Of a DNA stretch of 64,000 nt, positions 55,149-63,081 are shown piece after piece; within the stretch, counting starts at the first letter, position 1, and every line of letters starts with the position of its first letter. Where the stretch lies: the NCBI RefSeq assembly GCF_900626075.1, contig NZ_UYZY01000005.1, forward strand, positions 1 through 64,000, in the 5' to 3' direction. The notes under the pieces are model-generated. The model worked only from the letters and a program-made list of their open reading frames with translations. It made no database searches and was not told the origin of the DNA. The DNA comes from Clostridium transplantifaecale. Lineage in GTDB: Bacteria; Bacillota; Clostridia; Lachnospirales; Lachnospiraceae. The translations under genes were made by a program, and so were the position numbers.

Positions 55149-55772
55149 ATGAGAAAGATACATAAAAAATTAGTTGCCGCCATGGTAGGTTTCTTCTGCC
55201 TCACCACAATCGGAACAAGTATGGCGAGCTACACAAACAAAGTTAACATCACTAACCCATTTAACACCTCTGGTCCAAGCTCAGCGGTAATGCTTGAGAA
55301 CTTCAATCCGGACAGCACTTTCCTTCCGGGAGAGACAGTTGAAAAACAACCCTACTTTAAAAATACGGGCGAAGCGGATTTACTTCTCAGAGTGAAAGTA
55401 ACGGCGGTGTGGAAAGATTCCGATAATTCTGTATTTGAACCGGGAGATCCTTTCAGTGACACCGATAAAGTTACAAAATTATGGACCGATTCATGGAAAA
55501 ACGAGTGGGTGCAAATAGGAGATTATTACTACTATAATAAGATTCTCAAAAAGTCGGGTGAGGCCGGCGACACCACTTCGATTATCCTCAAAAAGCTTCA
55601 GTTATCGTCGGAAGTGTCCAATGATAAACACGACACCGATTACAGCGACCGGGTTTATGAAATCTCCTTTGATGCAGAGGCAGTGCCAGCGGACCACGTA
55701 TCGGCGGAGCAATGGAAAAACGACATAGGCGCAGACGCAGACAAACTCAGTTGGAACAGCCTCTTAAAATAA
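55149..55772 (+). CDS. TasA/camelysin-like exported protein 2
   Basis: A 207-residue protein whose ribosome site GGAGG lies in the end of the previous gene. The signal segment reads LVAAMVGFFCLTTIGTSMASYTNKV. The core PYFKNTGEADLLLRVKVTAVW matches protein 1, as does the repeated WTDSWKNEWVQIGDYYYYNKIL aromatic stretch. It is likely a subunit of the same extracellular structure. Confidence 0.75.
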   Translation: MRKIHKKLVAAMVGFFCLTTIGTSMASYTNKVNITNPFNTSGPSSAVMLENFNPDSTFLPGETVEKQPYFKNTGEADLLLRVKVTAVWKDSDNSVFEPGDPFSDTDKVTKLWTDSWKNEWVQIGDYYYYNKILKKSGEAGDTTSIILKKLQLSSEVSNDKHDTDYSDRVYEISFDAEAVPADHVSAEQWKNDIGADADKLSWNSLLK

Positions 55773-55832
55773 AGAAGCGTACACATAAAAAATAAGAGCA
55801 GAAAACAAAAAACAATCTCAGGAGGAACGGAT

Positions 55833-56675
55833 ATGAAGAAGAGAAATATAGCAGCCCTGGCCGGCGTAGCAGCAATCTTTGCAGTAGGAGGGTCTTTAGC
55901 ATATTTTAACCAGACTATGGAAGTGGAAAATAACTTTGATACGGCAAAATACGGTTCAACACTGGTAGAGGATTTCAACCCGAGTGATGGTCATGACTGG
56001 GAGCCTGGTGTGGAAGTTAACAAAGACGTGCTGGTTACCAATACAGGAGATAAACCGGTGGTTGTGCGTGTACGGTTTGATGAAACATGGAAAAGAGGCG
56101 ATAACGCTTTTGTAGACATTAAAGCGGAAGACGATACCCTTGGCGGCGAAGAAAACAAAATTATGAATGTTTACCAGAAGGACCCGACAGATGGACAAGC
56201 CACAGCAGTGGTGGATGATTCCGTAGTTGAGAAGAAACTGGCAAATACAAAGGACTGGATTTATCAGGATGGTTATTATTACTACCGCACAGCGCTGGGA
56301 AGCAAACTCAGCACTTCGGAAGTTCTGGATGCCGTAAAACTTTCTGAGGAAGCCGATATGGGGCAGTTCCTCAAAAAGAAATATTACTCTTTAGCAGAAA
56401 CAGCAGGAGAGGGCGACTGGATTCCATTTCCTGAAAAAGATGGAAAAGATATAACAGAAGCCGAGCTGGCAGCGTCATTACCGGAAGGCCAAGTAATCAG
56501 ACATATCAAATCCGACGTAGCAGCCGATGCCAATAAACTGGGATATGCAGATGCAGATTACACACTGAAGATTACAGCAGAAGTCATTCAGGCAACATCA
56601 GAAGCAGTTGACGCCGTATTTGGCAAAGGTTCTGAATTCCAGGCACCAAGCGGATGCGACTGGGAACTGAAATAA
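55833..56675 (+). CDS. TasA/camelysin-like exported protein 3
   Basis: A 280-residue protein with a classical SipW-type signal region (ALAGVAAIFAVGGSLAYFNQT) followed by NNFDTAKYGSTLVEDFNPSDGHDWEPG, closely similar to the opening of protein 4. The core is DVLVTNTGDKPVVVRVRFDETW. The C-terminus ends in ITAEVIQATSEAVDAVFGKG, a motif repeated in the later paralogues. TCAGGAGG precedes the start. It is predicted to be exported and cleaved by the SipW peptidase encoded at 57764. Confidence 0.85.
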   Translation: MKKRNIAALAGVAAIFAVGGSLAYFNQTMEVENNFDTAKYGSTLVEDFNPSDGHDWEPGVEVNKDVLVTNTGDKPVVVRVRFDETWKRGDNAFVDIKAEDDTLGGEENKIMNVYQKDPTDGQATAVVDDSVVEKKLANTKDWIYQDGYYYYRTALGSKLSTSEVLDAVKLSEEADMGQFLKKKYYSLAETAGEGDWIPFPEKDGKDITEAELAASLPEGQVIRHIKSDVAADANKLGYADADYTLKITAEVIQATSEAVDAVFGKGSEFQAPSGCDWELK

Positions 56676-56804
56676 GATATAGGCAGGATAATGGCACAAT
56701 GGCTGATTAACTTGAAAATGGGGAACGCGTAAAACGTTCGGGAAATTTGCTCAGACACAGCGGGCAGAAGCAGCAATAAAAATCCAAAGCAGGAGGAATT
56801 GAAT

Positions 56805-57731
56805 ATGAAGATAAATAAAAAAGTGGGAGCGCTTGCTGGACTTGCAGCTCTGGCAGCAGTTGGCGGAACATGGGCTTTCTTTAATCAGACAGCGGCAATT
56901 ACCAACCCTTTTACAACAAAACAGTATAATACATCCGTAGTAGAGCATTTCAACCCGGCAGACGGCGAAGACTGGAAGCCCGGCGGAACGGTTGATAAGA
57001 CCGTTTCAGCTAAAAATACTGGTGATTATCCGATTCTGGTGCGTGTCAGTATGGATGAAAAGTGGTATAGAGGCGATGTAAAAGACGCATTCAAAACAAT
57101 AAAAAGTTCGGATGGGGATGTATTCTTCAACGTAGTGAAGGAAGATGGAGGCTACAAGGCATCCCAGTTTGACCCGGAAGATGGTCTTGCTCCGGAAGAA
57201 TTTTTTAACCAAAAAGGTGATGATACGGTAGTATACAAAAACCTCAATACAGGCTCAGACGCGGGCAAATGGTTCTATGAGAACGGATACTGGTACTGGA
57301 ACGGCGTTCTGGCAGCAGGAACAAGCACAGAGCAGCTTATGGATTCCGTTACGCTTGCATCCAATATCGATTTAGGAAAATACATCAGTACAAAGTCATA
57401 TTACGTGATGAGCGCCGATGAGGCAGCCAAGGCAGATGCGCTGGATAGTGATAGCAAGATTAAAGCTGATTTCGATGTTGAAAAGTACCTTGCTGATAAT
57501 AACAAAGAATGGAGCACGGCGGCATCAGACGACGAAGAACTGCAGGCAGCCAAAGATGCGGCAAAAGACGGCAGCTACTTCTTCAGAAAAGCAGAGAGCG
57601 GCCTTGATGAAAATGCAAAAGGTTACGCAGGAGCCAACTACGATTTAACTATCACAACAGAATTTATTCAGGCTACAAAAGATGCCGTATGGGAAAATGC
57701 TCCTCAGGTAATAAAGGATTTAGCTGAATAA
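56805..57731 (+). CDS. TasA/camelysin-like exported protein 4
   Basis: A 308-residue protein. The ATG at 56805 is preferred over a TTG at 56799; both follow AGGAGGAA. The signal region is ALAGLAALAAVGGTWAFFNQT, then NPFTTKQYNTSVVEHFNPADGEDWKPG and core KTVSAKNTGDYPILVRVSMDEKW. The C-terminus shows YDLTITTEFIQATKDAVWENA. It lies directly before the signal peptidase gene (32 bases). Confidence 0.87.
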   Translation: MKINKKVGALAGLAALAAVGGTWAFFNQTAAITNPFTTKQYNTSVVEHFNPADGEDWKPGGTVDKTVSAKNTGDYPILVRVSMDEKWYRGDVKDAFKTIKSSDGDVFFNVVKEDGGYKASQFDPEDGLAPEEFFNQKGDDTVVYKNLNTGSDAGKWFYENGYWYWNGVLAAGTSTEQLMDSVTLASNIDLGKYISTKSYYVMSADEAAKADALDSDSKIKADFDVEKYLADNNKEWSTAASDDEELQAAKDAAKDGSYFFRKAESGLDENAKGYAGANYDLTITTEFIQATKDAVWENAPQVIKDLAE

Positions 57732-57763
57732 ACACAGACAGAATACAGGCACAGGGAAAAAAT

Positions 57764-58288
57764 ATGAAAATAATAAAAGGGATATTTAACATTCTATCAT
57801 GGGCGGTGTATGCATGCATTATCGTCTACCTGCTGATAGCATCTCCCATGATAGCCGGCTACCGGCCGGTAGTGGTACTCAGCGGCAGTATGGAGCCGAC
57901 ATACCACGTAGGAAGCGTCATTTACTATAAGAGTGCGGATTTTGCCGACATTAAAGTGGGGGATGCCATCACATTCAGAACGGGTGAAAACGCAATGGTT
58001 ACCCACCGTGTGGCGGAAAAAAGCGAGCTTTCGGGAACATTTACCACTAAAGGCGATGCGAATATGACAGAGGATCCTAACCCGGTGGAATACAGCCAGG
58101 TGATGGGAAAGGTATTGAAATTCAGTATCCCGATGGCAGGATTCTTTGTAGGCTACAGCAAAAATTTTATGGTAATTGGCATGATGGCAGCGGTTATCGT
58201 GATAAATATCCTTCTTGACAGCCTTTTCCCCACAAAAAAGAAGGGGGAAGAAAGGACGGAACATAGCGATGAGGAGAAAGAAACCTGA
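57764..58288 (+). CDS. sipW: SipW-type signal peptidase I (ER/archaeal type)
   Basis: A 174-residue membrane protease. An N-terminal membrane helix spans residues ~8-28. The catalytic serine is Ser42 in VLSGSMEPTYHVGSV. The general base is His81 in MVTHRVAEK rather than lysine, which defines the SipW/ER type; KGDANMTEDPNPV follows as family box D. A second helix lies near residues 125-150. In Bacillus, SipW cleaves TasA and TapA. Here it sits in the middle of seven candidate substrates, and its 3' end overlaps the next gene. Confidence 0.92.
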   Translation: MKIIKGIFNILSWAVYACIIVYLLIASPMIAGYRPVVVLSGSMEPTYHVGSVIYYKSADFADIKVGDAITFRTGENAMVTHRVAEKSELSGTFTTKGDANMTEDPNPVEYSQVMGKVLKFSIPMAGFFVGYSKNFMVIGMMAAVIVINILLDSLFPTKKKGEERTEHSDEEKET

Positions 58289-59177
58289 TAAAAAATATAT
58301 ACTGGCACTGGGTGCACTCCTCGCTGTTACGGCAATAGGAGGTACATTTGCCTACTTCAGCCAGGACTTGTCCGCCTCCAATGAATTCCTCACGGGGAAA
58401 TATGATACGGAAATCACCGAAGAATTCGTACCGCCGGCCGACTGGCAGCCGGGAACGGAGATTACCAAAAGGGTTGTGATAACCAATAAGGGTAATGTCG
58501 ATGTGGTAGCGGTGGCAAAGCTTACGGAAGAGTGTATCCGAAAAGAAGACATAACCATCCCTTCTTATGAGACGGGAAGCGACGGAAAGCTGATAGAAAG
58601 TTCTGAGACGGTGGCATTCAAGGGAGAAAAACTTCCCACGATATTTGCTCCGAAGGGTCCAAACGGGAACCTGCTTCCGGAGGAAGAAGTAGGGATCAAA
58701 AAATTTGGTACTGAGGTTGTGGAATATGATTCGGAAAAACAGCCGGAAGAATATAAAGATAAATGGGTTTACCTGAAAACGGACAGTGCAGAGGAGCTTA
58801 AAACCCCGGTCTATTACTTCTTCTATGTAGGCGTGATAGGAGGGAAAGAAACTTCACCGTCCATTCTGGAAAGTGTTACGATGAATCCACGGCTTGAATC
58901 CACAATTACAGGAACGAAGCTGGTTGCGGATGTCGGCCCGGACGGAGAGAATGTTTATACGTTTACAAGTACGCAGAGTGAGTACGGCTATGACAGTGTC
59001 AACTACAAGCTGAACATTAAGGCGAAGACGGTTCAGGCAACAAAATCAGCGGTGGACGCGGTTCTCGGAATAGGGAAGGAACTTCCCACGGAGCTGGTGC
59101 CGCAGGAATTTGACAGACTGCTGTCCTATGTAAGGAGCCTGTGCAGGGAAGACAGCACATCATCCACAACGCCGTAA
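58269..59177 (+). CDS. TasA/camelysin-like exported protein 5
   Basis: A 302-residue protein. Its ATG at 58269 lies inside the end of the signal peptidase gene, implying coupling. The signal region is LALGALLAVTAIGGTFAYFSQD, then NEFLTGKYDTEITEEFVPPADWQPG and core RVVITNKGNVDVVAVAKLTEEC. It has the motif YGYDSVNYKLNIKAKTVQATKSAVDAV shared with proteins 6 and 7, which defines a second subgroup that follows the peptidase gene. Confidence 0.85.
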   Translation: MRRKKPDKKYILALGALLAVTAIGGTFAYFSQDLSASNEFLTGKYDTEITEEFVPPADWQPGTEITKRVVITNKGNVDVVAVAKLTEECIRKEDITIPSYETGSDGKLIESSETVAFKGEKLPTIFAPKGPNGNLLPEEEVGIKKFGTEVVEYDSEKQPEEYKDKWVYLKTDSAEELKTPVYYFFYVGVIGGKETSPSILESVTMNPRLESTITGTKLVADVGPDGENVYTFTSTQSEYGYDSVNYKLNIKAKTVQATKSAVDAVLGIGKELPTELVPQEFDRLLSYVRSLCREDSTSSTTP

Positions 59178-59290
59178 AGTGATAAAAAGCCAAAACACTA
59201 ATGAAATAAGAGATACTAAAAATAAGCTATTAAAATAACGGATTATTAAAATAATAGACTGAGAAGAGCATAAGAAAGGGAGACGGATTT

Positions 59291-60202
59291 ATGAAAAAGA
59301 ATAAAAAAGCGTTATTCGGACTTGCCGCACTGGCAGCGGTTGCAGCTATCGGAGGCACATGGGCATATTGGAGCCAGGATTTAACGGCAGTCAATGAATT
59401 CCAGACTGGCAAATATGATTCTGATATTGTCGAGGAATTTATTCCTCCGACACCAGGAGAGTGGGTGCCGGGAGTGACGGTGCCGAAGGAAGTAACCGTC
59501 AAAAACAGCGGTAATGTAAAGCTGGCGGCGATTGCAGCCATCGATCAGGTATGGGTGAGAACCGAGTCTGTAGAGGCTGAGAATAATGGAGAGAATGAAA
59601 CCGTTTCTCCGGCAGAGGGAGAATACTTCGATCTGATGTTCCGGGATGACAAAGACGAACTGCAGTATGCATCTATAATCAGCTGGGGAGAAGACATTGC
59701 GGTGCTGAGTTCCAAAGGCACTGAAACAGCGGTTCTGGCAGCAAAAACACTCAAGATTGATACGCAGGTAACCTCTCTGGATTCCGCAGATGCGGCAGGC
59801 AAATGGATCTTGGTTGATGCGCAGAACAGTGATGAAGTTAACAAAGGAGAAGGATTCTCCAACCTTAAATTCATTTATAACGGCATCATCGGTGAAGGCG
59901 GAGAATCACCTAAGTTACTGACTGGAGCGACCTTAAATCCGCTTATCAATACAACCGTAACAGAAAAAACCACAACCGTCAGAACAGACGAAGAGGGTAA
60001 TACCATTAAGACAACAGAAACAAAGACAAACCCGGCATATGGTTATGACAGTGCAAAATATACGATGACGATCAATGCAACTACGGTACAGGCTACAGAA
60101 GATGCCATTAATACGACACTTGAGGCTAAGGGCTACTCCAAGCTGCTTGCCACAGACTTTATTACAGCAAATAGAGACGAACTTTTAAAGACGCAATCTT
60201 AA
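59291..60202 (+). CDS. TasA/camelysin-like exported protein 6
   Basis: A 303-residue protein with AAAGGGAG upstream. The signal region is FGLAALAAVAAIGGTWAYWSQD, the post-signal block is NEFQTGKYDSDIVEEFIPP and the core is EVTVKNSGNVKLAAIAAIDQVW. The C-terminal motif is YGYDSAKYTMTINATTVQATEDAINTTL. It belongs to the second subgroup with proteins 5 and 7. Confidence 0.85.
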   Translation: MKKNKKALFGLAALAAVAAIGGTWAYWSQDLTAVNEFQTGKYDSDIVEEFIPPTPGEWVPGVTVPKEVTVKNSGNVKLAAIAAIDQVWVRTESVEAENNGENETVSPAEGEYFDLMFRDDKDELQYASIISWGEDIAVLSSKGTETAVLAAKTLKIDTQVTSLDSADAAGKWILVDAQNSDEVNKGEGFSNLKFIYNGIIGEGGESPKLLTGATLNPLINTTVTEKTTTVRTDEEGNTIKTTETKTNPAYGYDSAKYTMTINATTVQATEDAINTTLEAKGYSKLLATDFITANRDELLKTQS

Positions 60203-60282
60203 GCGTGAATCAACAGACCATCATCAGTTTAGATAGCTGCCCCGTGAGGGGGGCTGTATCATAACAGACAGGAGATAGTGAT

Positions 60283-61884
60283 ATGAGGAAAGGCAGACGC
60301 AAACTATTAGGGCTGGCAGCCCTGGCATCTCTGATGCTCATCGGCGGCACCTGGGCGGCCTGGACCCAGGAGATTCAGACCGGTAATGAGTTCATGCCTG
60401 GAAAATACAATACTTCCCTCGATGAGGCTTTTGATGCTCCTTCCGACTGGCAGCCGGGAAAAGAACAGGAGAAAAAAGTCTGGATCAGCAATAAGGGAAC
60501 CGTACCGGTCATGGCAAAAGCAGTTATTACCCAGCAGTGGATCCGAAGAGAAAACGTTTATGCAACATCGGTGGACGCTCAGGGAAACATTGTGGAAGAG
60601 CCGGTAGCGCCTCTGGCAGGAGAAGCTTTTCCTCTGACCTTTGAGACGGGAGCAGGAATGGAATATGCCGCAATACCGAATTTCAACAGGGATACAGTGG
60701 TACTCCTGGCATCCGGTAAAACGGACAATGCCTCGTTGAGCCTCGGCCTGACTGCTGTCAACACAGTGGCGGAGGCAAAGGGAAAATGGCTTCTGATGAA
60801 TGAGGAACCGGACAAAGACAACGGTTATACACTTTATTACGTGGGAATCATTGAACCAGGCAGTGAATCTCCGGCATTTTTAAACAGCGTGACGCTCAAT
60901 GATGAACTGGCGCGCACAATCACAGGCAAAACTACATACCATGTAAAACAGGACGACGGTTCGGTGAAAAAGGTGACCGTTGATAAAGTGAATTCCGAGT
61001 ACGGCTATGACTCCGCGAAATACACGATGGAGATCAAGGGAACCACTGTACAGGCTACGAAAGCCGCAGTGGCGGAGGTATTCGGACAGGACGGCGACAC
61101 ACTTGCATTTTTAGCCGACAAGGTTGCCGACAGCGGTATCTTTACATCATCTACCGTGAAAACGCTTAAATTTGAGTCCTCCGGCGGCAAACTGGTTTAT
61201 ACACCGTACCGCACGGACAGCGGAGCCGAGGAAGGTAACTGGTTTATGAGCTTTACCGACATGGTTCCCGGAGGAATTTACAAGGATAAGCTGAATATCG
61301 AGAATGCCTCAGGCAAGGATTATGATCTTTATATGCAGGTAATCCCGAGAACCCAGGATGAGGTTAAGAACGAAATTCTGGACATGATCACGATGAGGGT
61401 TACTTATAACGGAACACTTCTTTATGACGGAAAAGCTACGGGAGCCTCCCTTGTATCAAAGGAGGGCATCCAGCGGGTGGTTCCTCTGGGGCGTTATACA
61501 AGCCGGAAGACGGGAACCATCGATGTGGAACTGCAGCTTGATCCAACACTGAAGATAGGAGACGGAAGGACAGAAGCCATTGCAGGCGTCCTCTCCAAAA
61601 TTGACTGGAAGTTCATGGCTACGGAAGTCACCTCCGGAGGAGGCAGCAGCGGAGGCGGCGGAGGAAGAGACCGCGACCGCGGAATAACGGTCAACATTCA
61701 GGATTCCGAAGTTCCGATGGCAGATGCCACAATCATTGAAGACAGCCCGGTTCCGCTTGGAATGCTTCCAAAGACGGGCGACGATACACCAATTATTCCG
61801 ATTATAATGACAATATTCGGAAGCGGTATTATTCTTCTCTATCTGGGAATGAAGCTCCGCAGAAAAGACGACTCTCAAAATTAA
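60283..61884 (+). CDS. TasA/camelysin-like protein 7 with LPKTG cell-wall anchor
   Basis: A 533-residue protein, the longest of the paralogues. The first ~260 residues repeat the family plan (LGLAALASLMLIGGTWAAWTQE, core KVWISNKGTVPVMAKAVITQQW, YGYDSAKYTMEIKGTTVQATKAAV). A further domain (~260-440) and a Gly/Ser/Arg linker follow. The end is a sortase signal: LPKTG at residues 495-499, a hydrophobic helix (IIPIIMTIFGSGIILLYLG) and a basic tail. It is therefore probably the wall anchor of the fibre, linked by the sortase encoded next. Confidence 0.88.
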   Translation: MRKGRRKLLGLAALASLMLIGGTWAAWTQEIQTGNEFMPGKYNTSLDEAFDAPSDWQPGKEQEKKVWISNKGTVPVMAKAVITQQWIRRENVYATSVDAQGNIVEEPVAPLAGEAFPLTFETGAGMEYAAIPNFNRDTVVLLASGKTDNASLSLGLTAVNTVAEAKGKWLLMNEEPDKDNGYTLYYVGIIEPGSESPAFLNSVTLNDELARTITGKTTYHVKQDDGSVKKVTVDKVNSEYGYDSAKYTMEIKGTTVQATKAAVAEVFGQDGDTLAFLADKVADSGIFTSSTVKTLKFESSGGKLVYTPYRTDSGAEEGNWFMSFTDMVPGGIYKDKLNIENASGKDYDLYMQVIPRTQDEVKNEILDMITMRVTYNGTLLYDGKATGASLVSKEGIQRVVPLGRYTSRKTGTIDVELQLDPTLKIGDGRTEAIAGVLSKIDWKFMATEVTSGGGSSGGGGGRDRDRGITVNIQDSEVPMADATIIEDSPVPLGMLPKTGDDTPIIPIIMTIFGSGIILLYLGMKLRRKDDSQN

Positions 61885-61893
61885 GGATACGGC

Positions 61894-62781
61894 ATGATGA
61901 AAAAGAAAACCTGGAAGCTTTTATTTATTATGGTTTTGACCGTATTTCTTTTCTCATCGGGATTTCTGGTAAAGACGATATACGGTTACCGGAAAGCAGA
62001 GGGGGAATACGAAAAAATAGCAGATGAAGCGGTAAAGGTCATCCCCGGCGTTTTAGACGAAACCCTCGCAGACAGCGGGGGTTCCGGCCAGAACGCCGGT
62101 TCTGTCGGTAAAGAGGGGACGGATGGCGCTGTTACTGACAAAGTGGATTTGAACAGGACCCTGGTCATAGACTTTGACAGCCTGAAGAAAAAAAATCCCC
62201 AGATACTGGCCTGGGTAGATATACCAGGAACCGGAATCAGCTACCCGGTGGCACAGACGCAGGATAACGAGTTTTATATTACTCACGGCATTTACGGACA
62301 GAAAAGCAGTTCCGGAGCAGTTTTTATGGATTATAGGAATAAGTCCGATTTATCGGATTCCAATACGATTCTGTTTGGCCATAATATGAGAAACGGTTCC
62401 ATGTTTGCGGGACTCAGGCAGTTTAAATCGCAGTCTTACCGCAATAGCAGGCCGTATGTGGATTTGTATTTTCCGGATCGGAAAGTAAGGTTTGAAATAT
62501 ATTCCTGTTATGAAGAGACGGCCTCCGGGGATAATTTTCCCACCTCATTCGCCGGAGAAAGTGACAGGGAGGCATTTATATCGGCCGTTTTGTCACGTTC
62601 CCTTTATACTACGGGGATTGTACCAGATGAGGACAGCCACACACTGATGCTTTCCACCTGTACGGGGAAAGGATACAGCCACAGACTTGTAGTTCATGCA
62701 GTGGAATTGGAAACAGCAGCAGAAGCAGAATCAACCGGAGAAGTGGATACGGAACAGAAAATGGATATAAACGGGAAATAG
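61894..62781 (+). CDS. srtB: Class B sortase
   Basis: A 295-residue transpeptidase with an N-terminal membrane anchor (LLFIMVLTVFLFSSGFLVKTI). The sortase domain (~105-275) has DFDSLKKKNPQILAWVDIPGTGISYPV, the catalytic His in TILFGHNM, the catalytic Cys in LMLSTCTGKG and Arg in YSHRLVVHA; the TLSTC-like context and leading helix are class B features. It starts ten bases after the LPKTG protein gene. It should attach that protein, and perhaps the fibre, to peptidoglycan. Confidence 0.92.
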   Translation: MMKKKTWKLLFIMVLTVFLFSSGFLVKTIYGYRKAEGEYEKIADEAVKVIPGVLDETLADSGGSGQNAGSVGKEGTDGAVTDKVDLNRTLVIDFDSLKKKNPQILAWVDIPGTGISYPVAQTQDNEFYITHGIYGQKSSSGAVFMDYRNKSDLSDSNTILFGHNMRNGSMFAGLRQFKSQSYRNSRPYVDLYFPDRKVRFEIYSCYEETASGDNFPTSFAGESDREAFISAVLSRSLYTTGIVPDEDSHTLMLSTCTGKGYSHRLVVHAVELETAAEAESTGEVDTEQKMDINGK

Positions 62782-62864
62782 AAGCAGGCAAATAGAAACA
62801 GACAAATAGAAACAGATGGGAATCAGGAAACGAATCAATAGGCATATATAAATCAGTAAACAAT

Positions 62865-62907
62865 AGGAGTATGTGATAGCAAAATATTGCTACGCATACT
62901 CCTTTTT
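62865..62907 (+). terminator. Terminator of the matrix operon
   Basis: A 17-bp stem with one mismatch (AGGAGTATG...TAGCAA with TTGCTA...CATACTCCT) is followed by five T residues. It separates the sortase gene from the second regulator. The remaining gap to 63081 shows no clear promoter. Confidence 0.82.
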
Positions 62908-63081
62908 CTGCATAATTAGAAGATTTTACCATAAGCGTTAAATTCTTCCCAAAGTCCTTGGACGAAACACAACCGCCATGTGCTAAAATGAGTAACTGAT
63001 AAAAAGGATCGTACAGTTACAGGGAACGGCATCGGAGATGAGACAGCACTGAACGGTAATGTTGGAAGAGGCGATGGAAGT

